DNA of 64,000 bases from Mucilaginibacter kameinonensis (GCF_003675385.1 NZ_RCWZ01000004.1:558001-622000), one strand, 5' to 3'; counted from the first letter of the stretch, positions 44,999-54,488 are shown. Numbers and translations: made by a program. The notes: generated from the sequence alone by a model not told the origin.

Positions 44999-46375
44999 AT
45001 GAAAACACAAACATTTCCATATATCATTATCGGCCTCGTCATCGCGTTGTCCGCCTGTCAGAAAGGTTTTCTGGAACAAAAGCCTGACCAGGCCTTGCTG
45101 GTCCCGGAGACGCTGACAGACTTCCAGTCCCTGCTGGACAACAGTAATTCGGTCATGAACTATTCGCCATACCTGTCCACCATAAGTTCGGATGATATCT
45201 ACACGCCTTCCAACGGCCTGGCCGGGCAATCGGTGGAAATTCAAAACAGCTATGTATGGGCACCGGTCATTTTTCAGAGCACAAGCGGAATTGATTGGAC
45301 CAGGCCCTATCAGCAGGTATTTTATGCCAATATTGTACTGGATGGCTTAAAAGATTTTAAAGGCGCGGCCTCAATAACACAGCTGAACGAGCTCAGGGGG
45401 GCGGCATACTTTTACCGGGCATTTGCTTTTTATAACATCGCCCAGGAGTTTGCCCCACCCTATAATCCCGCTTCCGCGCAGGCTGACCCGGGAATACCGC
45501 TCCGGCTGAGCTCCGATGTCAATGACAAAACTGTCCGATCTACCCTCCGCCAGACCTATGAACAGATCATTGCTGACCTTAACCAGGCGCATAATCTGCT
45601 CCCTGCCAATACGGCCTTCAAAACCCGGCCAACAAAAACTGCAGCGGATGCGTTGCTGGCGAGGGTGTACCAGACCATGCAGGACTATGACCAGGCATTG
45701 ACCTATGCTAACCAAAGCCTCCAGGGAGGCCCGAAGCTGCTGGACTACAATTCCCTGGCACCTTCCGCAGCCTTTCCGATGCCTGTCGCGCTACGGAACG
45801 GCACGGATGAAGTCATCTTTTATGCAGTACTGATCAACAATGGCATGCTCAACGGAACAGCCAGTTTGACGGGCATCGATACCGCCCTTTACAAAACCTA
45901 TTCCGGCAACGACCTCAGAAAAAAGCTCTTCTTCAACGACAGCGGCAACCATATTTACCGTTTCAGGGGATCTTATACCGGAACCAGCCTGCCATTTTCC
46001 GGGCTGGCCACCGACGAACAATACCTGATCAGGGCGGAGTGTTACGCAAGGACAGGCCACCCCGAAGCGGCTATGGCTGACCTGAACGCCCTGCTTCAAA
46101 TGCGTTATCAAACAGGCTCCTTTATCCCGCTGACTGCAAGCGGCGCCTCCGATGCCCTCGGACAGGTCCTATTGGAAAGAAGGAAAGAGCTGGTATACCG
46201 TGACCTGCGATGGACCGACCTCAGGCGCCTGAACCAGGACCCGCAGTTTGCAAAAACACTGGTACGGACCGTCAAAGACCAAAATTACACGTTAGCGCCC
46301 AATGATAATAAGTATGTATTCCCGATACCTGACGAAGTCATATCCACCAGTGGGATCCAGCAAAACCCACGTTAA
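44999..46375 (+). CDS. SusD/RagB-like substrate-binding lipoprotein
   Basis: This is a 458-residue lipoprotein with a lipobox ALSACQKGF (Cys near residue 20). It has the SusD fold signatures, namely an N-terminal LEQKPDQALLVPETL segment, TPR-like helices (AAYFYRAFAFYNIAQEF, ADALLARVYQTMQDYDQALTY), and the C-terminal RRKELVYRDLRWTDLRRL motif. It caps the SusC channel at the cell surface. It is shorter than glycan SusDs, as in the RagB-like small group that accompanies TlpA-type proteins. Confidence 0.93.
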   Translation: MKTQTFPYIIIGLVIALSACQKGFLEQKPDQALLVPETLTDFQSLLDNSNSVMNYSPYLSTISSDDIYTPSNGLAGQSVEIQNSYVWAPVIFQSTSGIDWTRPYQQVFYANIVLDGLKDFKGAASITQLNELRGAAYFYRAFAFYNIAQEFAPPYNPASAQADPGIPLRLSSDVNDKTVRSTLRQTYEQIIADLNQAHNLLPANTAFKTRPTKTAADALLARVYQTMQDYDQALTYANQSLQGGPKLLDYNSLAPSAAFPMPVALRNGTDEVIFYAVLINNGMLNGTASLTGIDTALYKTYSGNDLRKKLFFNDSGNHIYRFRGSYTGTSLPFSGLATDEQYLIRAECYARTGHPEAAMADLNALLQMRYQTGSFIPLTASGASDALGQVLLERRKELVYRDLRWTDLRRLNQDPQFAKTLVRTVKDQNYTLAPNDNKYVFPIPDEVISTSGIQQNPR

Positions 46376-46396
46376 TAAACCTTAAATAAAATTTCA

Positions 46397-47911
46397 ATGA
46401 AAATTAAACAACAGTTCATCGTGATCTGCCTGATCATGCTTGGCGCACTATCGGGCTACGCGCAGCGACAAACCCCAATAACGAATACCAGCCATGCCGA
46501 AAAAACCACCATTATTGAAGGAGAATTCTTAAATGCCGGGGATACGCTGATGGTGGTTGAGCTCACCAGGGAGTTCGGTTCCGGTAATTCCGGCCTGACC
46601 GTGGATACGTCCGTTTCCGCACCTACATCCGGGAAACGCTTCAAAATCGTCCTGCCCACGCTCCTGCGGTCGACCTACGTCACACTCACCTCCGGTGCGG
46701 CAGGCAATCCCGCGATATTTTTACAATACTACATCGAGCCCGGGGACAGCATCCACGTTGTCTATGATGCCTTGACCAAGAAGGTAAATTATTCCGGACG
46801 GGGCAGTTTGAAATTTTGGTGGCACGACAGGATGAATGCGGATGAGCGCCGCATTAGCGACAGCCAGGAACAGGTCAACTCCTACGAGCACCCTGAGCAA
46901 CACCTGGCCGATTTAGATGAAAAATTAGCTTACCACCTGCATCAGCTCGACCTGATCAAAGACAGGTTGAGCACCAAGGAATATTTCGTCTCAAAGGCCG
47001 ATGTGATCGCTGCCAACCGGAAACTGGTGTATGATTTTTTCCGTTTTTCAGATTTCGGCAGAAGCTCGGGGAATCCGGAACTGGAAACCCAAATGGACCA
47101 GCTTTATAAAGACGGATATTACCAGCGCCCCAAGGATACGATAGATGAAGACTTCCTCCGCTCCTCCGCTTACTATGCTTTATATCTGCTCAGCCGGGAA
47201 GAAGCTGATTTCGCCTATCAAAAATTCAATTCGATCCCCCAGGCCCCCTCACTTTATGAACATTTGAAAAAAGGCACGCCGGGCTACCTTCGGGACAAGG
47301 TCATCACGGCACACCTGGTCAAGGAACTGGGTTTTTCCCTGCTCAGTGATTCCGTGCTCTCGGATGCAATATTAACGGTTAAAACACCCGTCTATAACCG
47401 GTTGCTGGTCCACATTCAGGACCAGTTTGGTAAAGGTAACACCATCAGTACCTTTAATTTCCCGGATAAGGACGGCCGTCTTTTTAGTATGGCCAAATTC
47501 CGGGGCAAGGTCGTGTTTATGGACATGTGGTTTACCGGATGTTCAGGATGTATCCAGGTGGCAAAAGCACTCCCGGGCGTTGAAGAAGCATTTAAAAACA
47601 ATCCAGACGTGCTGTTTGTCAGCCTGTCCATAGACAAAGATAAAAAGGTATGGATGAACAGTATTGATCCCGCACAAACCATCAAAGGCGGCTATACGCA
47701 TTACACGACGCCTTCAACACTTTACCTGTATACTGCAGGCACCGGCACCAACAACCAGTTTATCAAAAAGTACAATTTAACGAGCAGTTATCCCCACCTG
47801 TTATTGATCGGGAAAGACGGCAGGATCATCAGGATGGACCCGACACGCCCGGATACGGAAGGAGGGCAAGGTAAGCTGATCGCTGAGATCAAAGAAGCAT
47901 TAACCCAATAA
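46397..47911 (+). CDS. TlpA-like periplasmic thioredoxin-fold protein
   Basis: The 504-residue protein has a signal peptide (IVICLIMLGALSGYAQ), a long N-terminal domain (about 30-340) typical of Bacteroidota TlpA/DUF4369-type proteins, and a C-terminal thioredoxin domain. The active site is FTGCSGCIQVAK (CSGC) after GKVVFMDMW. It probably reduces or shuffles disulfides, serving the SusC/SusD substrate pathway. Its natural terminator has been split by an IS element immediately after the stop codon. Confidence 0.88.
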   Translation: MKIKQQFIVICLIMLGALSGYAQRQTPITNTSHAEKTTIIEGEFLNAGDTLMVVELTREFGSGNSGLTVDTSVSAPTSGKRFKIVLPTLLRSTYVTLTSGAAGNPAIFLQYYIEPGDSIHVVYDALTKKVNYSGRGSLKFWWHDRMNADERRISDSQEQVNSYEHPEQHLADLDEKLAYHLHQLDLIKDRLSTKEYFVSKADVIAANRKLVYDFFRFSDFGRSSGNPELETQMDQLYKDGYYQRPKDTIDEDFLRSSAYYALYLLSREEADFAYQKFNSIPQAPSLYEHLKKGTPGYLRDKVITAHLVKELGFSLLSDSVLSDAILTVKTPVYNRLLVHIQDQFGKGNTISTFNFPDKDGRLFSMAKFRGKVVFMDMWFTGCSGCIQVAKALPGVEEAFKNNPDVLFVSLSIDKDKKVWMNSIDPAQTIKGGYTHYTTPSTLYLYTAGTGTNNQFIKKYNLTSSYPHLLLIGKDGRIIRMDPTRPDTEGGQGKLIAEIKEALTQ

Positions 47912-47929
47912 AAAAAAGCCGCTTAACCG

Positions 47930-49324
47930 CACGAATGGTCGGAAGAATATTTCTTCCGACTTTTTTATTTACAGGTTTTTCTTTTTTTATTTAATCATTT
48001 GATTATCAAATATTTACTTGTTTTTCTTGTTGATTTTAAGTATATTAAATACTGTAAATCAATGAGAGATGGGTATTTTCAAAGACCACAACGTCACGGT
48101 AAAACAGCTCTTAGGCTTCATTCCCGAAGCGCTAATAGCAAATTTGTCGGTCACGACCAAGATCGATCATTATGCAAAGGTTCTACACGGCAACAAATTG
48201 TTTTATTTGCTGCTCTATGGCATTTTGGACAATGACAGGCTTAGTCAGCGAACATTAGAAGATACTTTCAACGATTCGGTGTTTAAGATACTTTTCAACC
48301 TCGATGAAGATGAAAAGGTACGCCGAAGCTCTATTTCAGAAAGGCTGTCAAAGGTTGACCCTGACTATTTCAGGCAGATATATGAATATATTTACGAGCA
48401 GTTTTCCGCAGCTTATACTTTAACGGAAAGAAAACAGTATAACCTGATCCGTGTAGACAGTACAATAGTGAGTCAAACTGCTGGTAAGTTAACTGAAGGT
48501 ATAGTTAATCCCGGCAGCAGCAAGAAAGCCGTCAAATATAGCCTTGCTTTTGACGGCATACTGCCCGGGCTGTCCCATGTGTTTACGGATCCAAAATATG
48601 GTAACGAAGACAATGCATTACCGGAGGTGGTCATCTCGCATGTAAAAAAAGAATCCGGGCATCAGAATATCTATATATTGGACCGGGGGCTTCAATCTAC
48701 CCGGACAATGAAAGCATTCAGTGAAGATAAAGTAACATTCATCTGCCGTGCAAAAGAGAACAGAAAGTTTGAACTACTCGAGGATCGGATCACCGAAGGA
48801 CAGGACATGGATATGGGCGAGTCCGTTCTGATTCGGGATAGCATTGTACGACTTTATACAGGCATGCCTGTAATCAACAATCGCGAAAACAAACATTACA
48901 TAGAGATACTGGTCGATCATCCTTTTCGCCTGGTTATAGTAAAAAGTAAATCTGATCATGGTAAAGAGTACTGGCTGTTAACCAATGAGTTTGATTTATC
49001 AGCCAAAGATATCGCACAAGCTTACCGCAGACGTTGGGACATCGAGGTCTTTTTTAGGTTCCTCAAACAGGAACTCAATGTAAGTCACCTGGTTTCCCTT
49101 AATAAAAACGGCCTGCAGGTTATGTTATATATGACTTTGATAACAAGCATGCTGGTATTGATCTACAAAAAAGGAAATAAACAAGGCTATAAAACTTCCA
49201 AAAGACGTTTTGCAATGGAAGTAAGGGACTTGGCCATTGCTTTGATCGTTGTTCAATGCGGAGGTGATCCAGGGCTCTTTTTCAAAACATAAAAAATGGC
49301 CGGAATTTCTTCCGACCATTCGTG
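47930..49324 (+). mobile_element. complete IS4-type insertion sequence, 1395 bp
   Basis: The element is bounded by perfect 18-bp inverted repeats, CACGAATGGTCGGAAGAA at 47930-47947 and its complement at 49307-49324. It holds one transposase gene and is flanked by a 9-bp duplication. The ends and the size fit the IS4 family. The reading frame is intact, so the element may be active. Confidence 0.93.
48069..49292 (+). CDS. IS4-family DDE transposase
   Basis: The 407-residue transposase has the DDE acidic residues in LIRVDSTIV, IYILDRGLQS and the C-terminal YRRRWDIEVFFRFLKQELN (the Y-2-R-3-E-6-K signature of IS4). An N-terminal DUF4372-like region (HNVTVKQLLGFIPEALI) is present. The ATG is 139 bp inside the left end. 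It catalyses cut-and-paste movement of its own element. No frameshift or stop interrupts it. Confidence 0.95.
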   Translation: MGIFKDHNVTVKQLLGFIPEALIANLSVTTKIDHYAKVLHGNKLFYLLLYGILDNDRLSQRTLEDTFNDSVFKILFNLDEDEKVRRSSISERLSKVDPDYFRQIYEYIYEQFSAAYTLTERKQYNLIRVDSTIVSQTAGKLTEGIVNPGSSKKAVKYSLAFDGILPGLSHVFTDPKYGNEDNALPEVVISHVKKESGHQNIYILDRGLQSTRTMKAFSEDKVTFICRAKENRKFELLEDRITEGQDMDMGESVLIRDSIVRLYTGMPVINNRENKHYIEILVDHPFRLVIVKSKSDHGKEYWLLTNEFDLSAKDIAQAYRRRWDIEVFFRFLKQELNVSHLVSLNKNGLQVMLYMTLITSMLVLIYKKGNKQGYKTSKRRFAMEVRDLAIALIVVQCGGDPGLFFKT

Positions 49325-49345
49325 GCTTAACCGCGGCTTTTTTTG

Positions 49346-49606
49346 TTAGTTTAATGTAGCATGCCCTGTCTGGGTCACCGTAATGGCACCTCCTGGGGTA
49401 GCCTGGGTCCCTGTACAGTCAAACCGCGCATCGGCGTCACAGCTTACAGTCTTTCCGGCGGGGATCGGTTGCCAGTTATGGGCACCCGGGGTATTGGTGT
49501 CGTTGTAAAGGTTGGTTAAAAAAGGTTTGGCGGATACGGTTGCAAAAGCCGATCCGGTGCCTGCTAAAAGGGCGATAGCTGCGAAATTTAATTTTAGACG
49601 TTTCAT
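49346..49606 (-). CDS. DUF6520-like small secreted protein
   Basis: This 86-residue protein has a signal peptide (MKRLKLNFAAIALLAGTGSA then FA) and a short mature part with two Cys (VSCDADARFDCTG), like the small DUF6520 proteins found next to SusC/SusD and MauE-type genes in this phylum. The two cysteines may form a disulfide, which suits the adjacent thioredoxin-fold and MauE-type proteins. It converges on the terminator that the IS has split. Confidence 0.75.
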   Translation of the reverse strand: MKRLKLNFAAIALLAGTGSAFATVSAKPFLTNLYNDTNTPGAHNWQPIPAGKTVSCDADARFDCTGTQATPGGAITVTQTGHATLN

Positions 49607-49739
49607 AATGATTATTGTTTAATTAAATAAAAAGCGAAAGCTTGAAAATTGAAGTTTATGCCTACTCTGTTTTCAGGTTTTCGGCTCCGCCTGTGCTCCG
49701 CTGGCAGCACTGTGTTATCAGTGAAGCAATGTAGAGAGG

Positions 49740-50204
49740 TCACTCTTTGCCAATTACGCTCCTTTCCCTGTCGATGAAATATATACCGAGTAGACTCAAC
49801 AGCAAGAAGAAAACATTGAAGACCAGATGCATTTTCCAGCCCAGCGCCCTGATCACGCCGCCGCAGGAACAGGGGATCCGGCTAAAATAATGGAGCAGCA
49901 CCAAGGAGATATAGCCGGTGAACAACAGCATCAAAACAGCCGAAATATACAGACCGGGCTTTCTTGTCCGCCTGAATATCAGCATAACGGCAGTCAGTAT
50001 TTCAGATCCGGGCAGCGTCCAGATCAATAGTGCCGCGACTTCCCGGGGCAGGGTCTGGTTATACATCTGCCTTTTAAAATCTTCGAAACCGATCAGTTTA
50101 CTGACAGCCGTGTAAATGAAAAGTAACACCAATAAACCGGAAACTGCTTCTACGACAATTTGATAGATCCTGGTATGGGGATTACGAATATGTGGAGTGA
50201 TCAT
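49740..50204 (-). CDS. MauE/DoxX-family redox-associated membrane protein
   Basis: The product has 154 residues from ATG 50204; ATG 50237 and TTG 50261 are possible but add no conserved sequence. It has four membrane helices and the GFEDFKRQMYNQTLPR pattern of MauE/DoxX-like proteins, plus a CSCGG motif (IPCSCGGVIRAL) that suits disulfide exchange. Such proteins often supply electrons to periplasmic thioredoxin-like partners; the TlpA gene across the IS is the probable partner. It follows the DUF6520-like gene's start by 133 bp on the same strand. Confidence 0.75.
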   Translation of the reverse strand: MITPHIRNPHTRIYQIVVEAVSGLLVLLFIYTAVSKLIGFEDFKRQMYNQTLPREVAALLIWTLPGSEILTAVMLIFRRTRKPGLYISAVLMLLFTGYISLVLLHYFSRIPCSCGGVIRALGWKMHLVFNVFFLLLSLLGIYFIDRERSVIGKE

Positions 50205-50465
50205 GCGCTTACATTTGATGAAACAAAGTAAGCGCATGGACGAACGATAAAACAGTGACAAATAGGTTGTAATATCAGGCGTATCATTATTTCATATTTA
50301 CCTGTTAAACAACAACAACCGCCTGTTTAATTAAAAAACCAAACAGGGGCCGGAAAGTAATCTTGTTATAAACACCCGGTTGTATATACAACCTTTTACT
50401 CTCCTTAGTTGTAAAAATGCGGGATTTCAAAGAATTAATTAGTTTTGATCCTTTAAGAAAAAGCA

Positions 50466-50642
50466 ATGGAAAATTTCAACAAGTTAAAAGAAGTGATTGC
50501 CGCAGCAGAAGCTGACGCGGCAAGTTTTTATGAAAAAGGTAATAAGGCTGCAGGTACCCGCCTGAGAAACGCGATGCAATCCTTAAAAGTACTGGCGACG
50601 GACATCCGTAAAGAAGTAACAGAAAAAAAGAACGCACAATAA
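50466..50642 (+). CDS. histone H1-like DNA-binding protein
   Basis: The 58-residue protein MENFNKLKEVIAAAEADAAS (start) continues with a Lys/Ala-rich helix (YEKGNKAAGTRLRNAMQSLK, IRKEVTEKKNAQ). This is the pattern of the small Hc1-like histone H1 proteins of Bacteroidota. It is predicted to bind DNA without sequence specificity and to compact it. It stands alone on the + strand and shares a terminator with the traG-like gene on the other strand. Confidence 0.85.
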   Translation: MENFNKLKEVIAAAEADAASFYEKGNKAAGTRLRNAMQSLKVLATDIRKEVTEKKNAQ

Positions 50643-50662
50643 TTAAAAAAACTGTTTTGGGT

Positions 50663-50697
50663 CAGTCCGGGTAAAAAATGGCCCGGGCTATTTTGTT
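50663..50697. terminator. shared terminator between the H1-like gene and traG
   Basis: AGTCCGGG (50663-50670) pairs with CCCGGGCT (50681-50688) with one G-T pair, and is followed by ATTTTGTTT. It serves the + strand H1-like gene and lies directly after the minus-strand traG-like stop. Confidence 0.7.
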
Positions 50698-50698
50698 T

Positions 50699-52636
50699 CT
50701 ATTCCCTATTGCTCAACTCCCTCTGGACGATCAGCTCGATGTCCCTTTTGATCGCGAGGTAATTTTCCATCAGTACCTCCGGCTTGAGCTGCCTGATCTC
50801 CGGTAGTTTCTGGTATCTCTCTTCTTCCGCTTTGATCGCCTCGTGGTCATTGATGATCTCGTTATGAAAAACTTTCAATTCGATCTTGTTCCCGGGTTCA
50901 TCCGCCACCATGCCCACAAACTCCCCGGAAGACAGGGTCGATATTTTAGACGCCGGAATCGCGAAATCCAACTGCATCGATTTGCTTACCGACATATCCT
51001 GGCTGTTGACTGTTATGCTTTGTCTTTCCTGCATGATCTTGCCGAACCGCTCGCTTAATTGCCTGGCCGTATCCCCGAAGACCTGCCCGCAGATGACATT
51101 ACCCACAATATTCATGATCACCTCGGCCTGTTCCCTGCCGTAATCTTTTTTCAGCTGGCTATAATCCTGAACGGCCAGGGTGGTAGCGACTTTGTTTGAG
51201 CGCGCTGTGGCGATCAGGCTGTCCATATTGTTGAAGTAAATTGTCGGGAACTCATCAAAGATCAGGTTACACTTCAACTTGCTTTTTTGATTAACCAGTT
51301 TAATTGTCCGGGAAATATAAAGGCTCAGCACCGCGCCGTATACCTGCTGTTTCAGCGGGTTGTTACCCATGCAAATGATCTTCGGGGCCTCCGGGTTATT
51401 CAGATCCAGGGTAAAATCGTTACCGGACAGCACATAATACAATGCCGGGGATACCAGACGGGCCATGCTGATCTTGGCGCTGGCAACCTGCCCCTCCAAC
51501 TGATCATAGGCCTCATTTTGCCAGGCAGAGATAAAAGGATTGATCAGCACTTCGATCTCCGGTTCCGTTCTCAGGAGCGCGAACAGGTATTTATAGTCCA
51601 CCTGGGCCAACTCGATGACATGCGGCAGCGTGCAATACCTGCCGCCTTCGTATTTCCGCAGGAACCAGATCAGGGCAGTTACAAAGTTGATAGGTGATTC
51701 TACAAAAAAGTCGCCCTGCTTTTTGATCCATTCGCGGTTGAGGCCGAGCATAAAGGTCCGCGACGACTCCATCGCGTCGGTAATGTCATCCATGCTCCCG
51801 GGCTCAATAGGGTTGCAGCGGTGCCTGATCCTGTCAAAATCAATGAACCAGATGGTCGGTTTGACATTGTAATTGCCCGCGTATTTCATCAGCGCGTTAT
51901 AGGCGATCACCGAAAGGTCGTCGAACTTGAAATCATAGATCAGCATACCGAACCCTTTCCGGATATGCTGCGTGATAATATGGCGCACCACGAAATAGGA
52001 TTTGCCCCCGCCAGGCCGGCCCGCGATCAGCGTTGAGGCGAAGGGTTGGATCAGGTTGATCCAGCTGCGCCTTTTCTTCCCTTTCAGGCGGTACTGTGCA
52101 GGCAGGTTGACGGAATACTCGTTTTCAAGTTTCCGTTCCTCCTGCGGAAAGGTTTCGTTTTCCTTATTAAAGATATCTCCTGCCAGACTGATATGCAACA
52201 GGCGTGACAATAAAGAACCCGCGACCAGCATAAAACCATAGCCGAGAGCTGATAAACCCATATACATTATTGCAATGAACACCGGCTTCCCTGACAAACC
52301 TAACATTAGGTTGCTCATAAAATACAGCAGCAGACCTGTCAGTCCATAGCCCCAAATGGTCTGTTTACGGATCTTTTCATCCTTTTTCCCTTTACTACCG
52401 ATCAGGGAAACGAGCAACAGCAGCAGTGCGGCAAGCTTTGCGTAAAGCACCGTTTTAAAAACACCCATCCGGGATATGGGTAACAATACCTTATTGACCA
52501 GGGGCCAGGTGAACTGCCAATCAGTAAACGCCGGGTAACAGCACAAATAAAAATGGATGATTAAAATCGTAATGCTTAGCAGCCTGGTAAAATCGATGAT
52601 CTTCCGTAAGGCCTGTTCGTTTTCTCCGGTTTGCAT
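50699..52636 (-). CDS. TraG/VirD4-type conjugative coupling protein
   Basis: The 645-residue protein has several membrane helices in the first 150 residues, Walker A GRPGGGKS at 206-213 and the Walker B-like CNLIFDEFPTIYF. It ends with a domain containing VFGDTARQLSERFGKIMQER. It is the type IV coupling ATPase that docks the relaxase-DNA complex to a mating channel (MobC/TraG of Bacteroidota elements). No mating-pair genes are in the window, so it may use a helper channel. It begins 9 bp after the relaxase stop. Confidence 0.9.
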   Translation of the reverse strand: MQTGENEQALRKIIDFTRLLSITILIIHFYLCCYPAFTDWQFTWPLVNKVLLPISRMGVFKTVLYAKLAALLLLLVSLIGSKGKKDEKIRKQTIWGYGLTGLLLYFMSNLMLGLSGKPVFIAIMYMGLSALGYGFMLVAGSLLSRLLHISLAGDIFNKENETFPQEERKLENEYSVNLPAQYRLKGKKRRSWINLIQPFASTLIAGRPGGGKSYFVVRHIITQHIRKGFGMLIYDFKFDDLSVIAYNALMKYAGNYNVKPTIWFIDFDRIRHRCNPIEPGSMDDITDAMESSRTFMLGLNREWIKKQGDFFVESPINFVTALIWFLRKYEGGRYCTLPHVIELAQVDYKYLFALLRTEPEIEVLINPFISAWQNEAYDQLEGQVASAKISMARLVSPALYYVLSGNDFTLDLNNPEAPKIICMGNNPLKQQVYGAVLSLYISRTIKLVNQKSKLKCNLIFDEFPTIYFNNMDSLIATARSNKVATTLAVQDYSQLKKDYGREQAEVIMNIVGNVICGQVFGDTARQLSERFGKIMQERQSITVNSQDMSVSKSMQLDFAIPASKISTLSSGEFVGMVADEPGNKIELKVFHNEIINDHEAIKAEEERYQKLPEIRQLKPEVLMENYLAIKRDIELIVQRELSNRE

Positions 52637-52645
52637 AATAACATC

Positions 52646-53896
52646 TTATAAATTCAACCTTTTACGTTTCTTTCTTTTCTTTTTTTGCAGGAACTCCTGA
52701 GGAACACCTGTTTGCTGGTTTTCCTGACGCAACAGCAGCTCTAAAAGCAAATTCCCCGCCGGCCCCTGCCCTGATTCGGTAAAACCAGGCCAGCTTAACG
52801 TGTTTTTTCCCGGAACTCCGGAAACATTTTCCCGCTGTCCCTCGACACGCGGCTCCGCCTGCAGACGGCTGATAATTCCTGCAGCACTGTACTGCTTACC
52901 AAGGTCGCTTCCGTTAAACACGGCTTTAAATTCATGGTCAACAAAGGTTACGCCGTATACCCTGCCATCGTCGTTGCTCCTGACCACCGCCTGAACACCA
53001 AGGGCCCGGAGTTGCTTCTGGAGTCCGGCGATAGAACCGCATCCCGGGGCGCTCCGATCGATCTTTTCCCGGAGCCTATCCCTGAACGGGCGCCTCAGCA
53101 CTTCATTCAGCACAAAGTTTTTCTCCAGCCTGCTCAGCGTCGGCTTGCCGTAGATCGCGCTGGCCTTAATCGGTACGCAGATTTTTTCACCCCTGCTGCC
53201 CAGGATGTAATAATGGAGCCCTTTGCGGGCGAACATCACCGAGGCCTTTCCGCCCCGGTCTGCCATAACATTAAACTGATTAAGAACAGCATTGAGTTCC
53301 GGCAAGCTGGTAAACTTATAAGTCCGGACAACCTCGCTGACGACATTCGTAACCGCTCTTTTAGATGTCAGTTTGCCATATTGTACTGGAACGAGATCAA
53401 TCTTTTCCGGCTTCAGGTCCTTATTTTTTGAGCCGGCCTTCACTAAGCTAAACCTGTCCTCTATGTCCTGCCGTGCCTGTTCCGACTGATTTTTTCCGAG
53501 ATTATGCAAACTGATCCTCCTGCCGTCGGGTTCTATATTGGTAGATACAATATGGATATGGGGATGCCCTGCATCGGTATGCCGGTAAACCAGATAAGGC
53601 TGATCTTCAAAACCGATCCCTTTCATATAGGCATCGGCTATGGAAACCAGGGTATGACTGTCAGGCCTTTCGTCCGGATCAAAATTGAGCGAGATATGCA
53701 CCGTATTGGTTTGTACTCGCAGGTTTTTCCCGGCCTGGTCTTTCAGTCGGTACAGCTTATCATCAAAGGAAAGGTCATGTGCGTCTTTGAGGTATCCCCG
53801 GGCCTCAAGCAGGTCCGCTTTCCCCTCCTTCACCTTGCGCTCATTGTAGTTCAGCGCGCCGGTCAGGCTTTTTCCGCTTTTAATTTTTGCAACCAT
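52646..53896 (-). CDS. MobB-like relaxase
   Basis: The 416-residue relaxase has the N-terminal signature MVAKIKSGKSLTGALNYNE and the histidine triad R105-H106, H111-P-H113-I-H115 (YRHTDAGHPHIHIVS). Its catalytic Tyr is among N-terminal tyrosines such as LNYNE. It nicks oriT and carries the strand into the recipient. The C-terminal half is basic and ends KKKRKKRKRLNL. It overlaps the accessory protein gene by 34 bp, so both are coupled. Confidence 0.9.
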   Translation of the reverse strand: MVAKIKSGKSLTGALNYNERKVKEGKADLLEARGYLKDAHDLSFDDKLYRLKDQAGKNLRVQTNTVHISLNFDPDERPDSHTLVSIADAYMKGIGFEDQPYLVYRHTDAGHPHIHIVSTNIEPDGRRISLHNLGKNQSEQARQDIEDRFSLVKAGSKNKDLKPEKIDLVPVQYGKLTSKRAVTNVVSEVVRTYKFTSLPELNAVLNQFNVMADRGGKASVMFARKGLHYYILGSRGEKICVPIKASAIYGKPTLSRLEKNFVLNEVLRRPFRDRLREKIDRSAPGCGSIAGLQKQLRALGVQAVVRSNDDGRVYGVTFVDHEFKAVFNGSDLGKQYSAAGIISRLQAEPRVEGQRENVSGVPGKNTLSWPGFTESGQGPAGNLLLELLLRQENQQTGVPQEFLQKKKRKKRKRLNL

Positions 53897-54273
53897 AAGT
53901 CCGCGTAATTTTTCATGCGGTCCCGGATCTCGTTCATGGCGGGCTCCAGTTTTCCATGGATAATTTCAAGCAATGACGACCAGAGCCGATGATCCGGGAA
54001 ACCATGTGCGGCATTGATATTCCTGACGGCCTGGTTGAGGTTATTGCCGATCGGGTTCAGCTCTTTCCGGAGGAGGACCAACTCCTGCAGTAACTCGTCC
54101 ATAGACTGGTCTCGGGTCAGCACGGTTACCGGCTTGCCCATCAAAAGCGCCCTGTGGTATTCACTCATGGTTTGGAAAGTTGTTTTTCCCAGGCGTGCTT
54201 CCAGTATTTTATATTCCTCGGGCTTCAGCCGTATGTTCAGCCAACGGCACCTGTTTTCTGCTTTCTCTTCCAT
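53863..54273 (-). CDS. relaxosome accessory protein (MobA/MobC-like)
   Basis: The 136-residue protein has an N-terminal ribbon-helix-helix-like segment (RWLNIRLKPEEYKILEARLG) and the LRKELNPIGNNLNQAVRNIN motif of MobC-type relaxosome proteins. It binds oriT and helps the relaxase melt the nick site. It overlaps the relaxase gene by 34 bp. The DNA upstream of its start holds nested inverted repeats that fit an oriT. Confidence 0.85.
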   Translation of the reverse strand: MEEKAENRCRWLNIRLKPEEYKILEARLGKTTFQTMSEYHRALLMGKPVTVLTRDQSMDELLQELVLLRKELNPIGNNLNQAVRNINAAHGFPDHRLWSSLLEIIHGKLEPAMNEIRDRMKNYADLWLQKLKAEKA

Positions 54274-54342
54274 AACAATCCATCATGATCAGACCGACTC
54301 CGGAGCGTTTGATCCCCTCCCCCGGACTGACTCCGGAAGGAA

Positions 54343-54414
54343 GGGCAAGATCCGTTTGTGACACAAACGTACATCTTGCTAACCGCAGAAAAACAGCGGT
54401 TTAATCCCTTGCCC
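54343..54414. other. candidate oriT
   Basis: Nested inverted repeats lie upstream of the relaxosome genes. The outer arms are GGGCAAG (54343-54349) and CTTGCCC (54408-54414). Inside are the palindrome CGTTTGTG-A-CACAAACG (54353-54369) and the hairpin AACCGC/GCGGTT (54381-54401). GACTCCGGA is repeated directly before it, near 54296 and 54330. Position and structure fit a transfer origin; the nick is not located. Confidence 0.5.
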
Positions 54415-54488
54415 AAATTCGCCGGTCATATGCCAATCCTCATTTTTTCACTATCCTCAATTACCTGACGGAACCCTGCAAAAGACGT

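Larger units (their letters stand above)
47921..49333. repeat. 9-bp target-site duplication of the IS
   Basis: GCTTAACCG lies directly outside each inverted repeat, at 47921-47929 and 49325-49333. An exact 9-bp duplication shows the element is a simple, recent insertion. Confidence 0.95.
47911..49344 (+). terminator. terminator hairpin split by the IS element
   Basis: Joining 47911-47929 to 49334-49344 restores AAAAAAAGCCGC-TTAACC-GCGGCTTTTTTT, a perfect 12-bp stem with a 6-nt loop. It would serve both the TlpA gene (+) and the DUF6520-like gene (-), which converge on it. The IS and its 9-bp duplication now separate the two arms. Confidence 0.85.
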
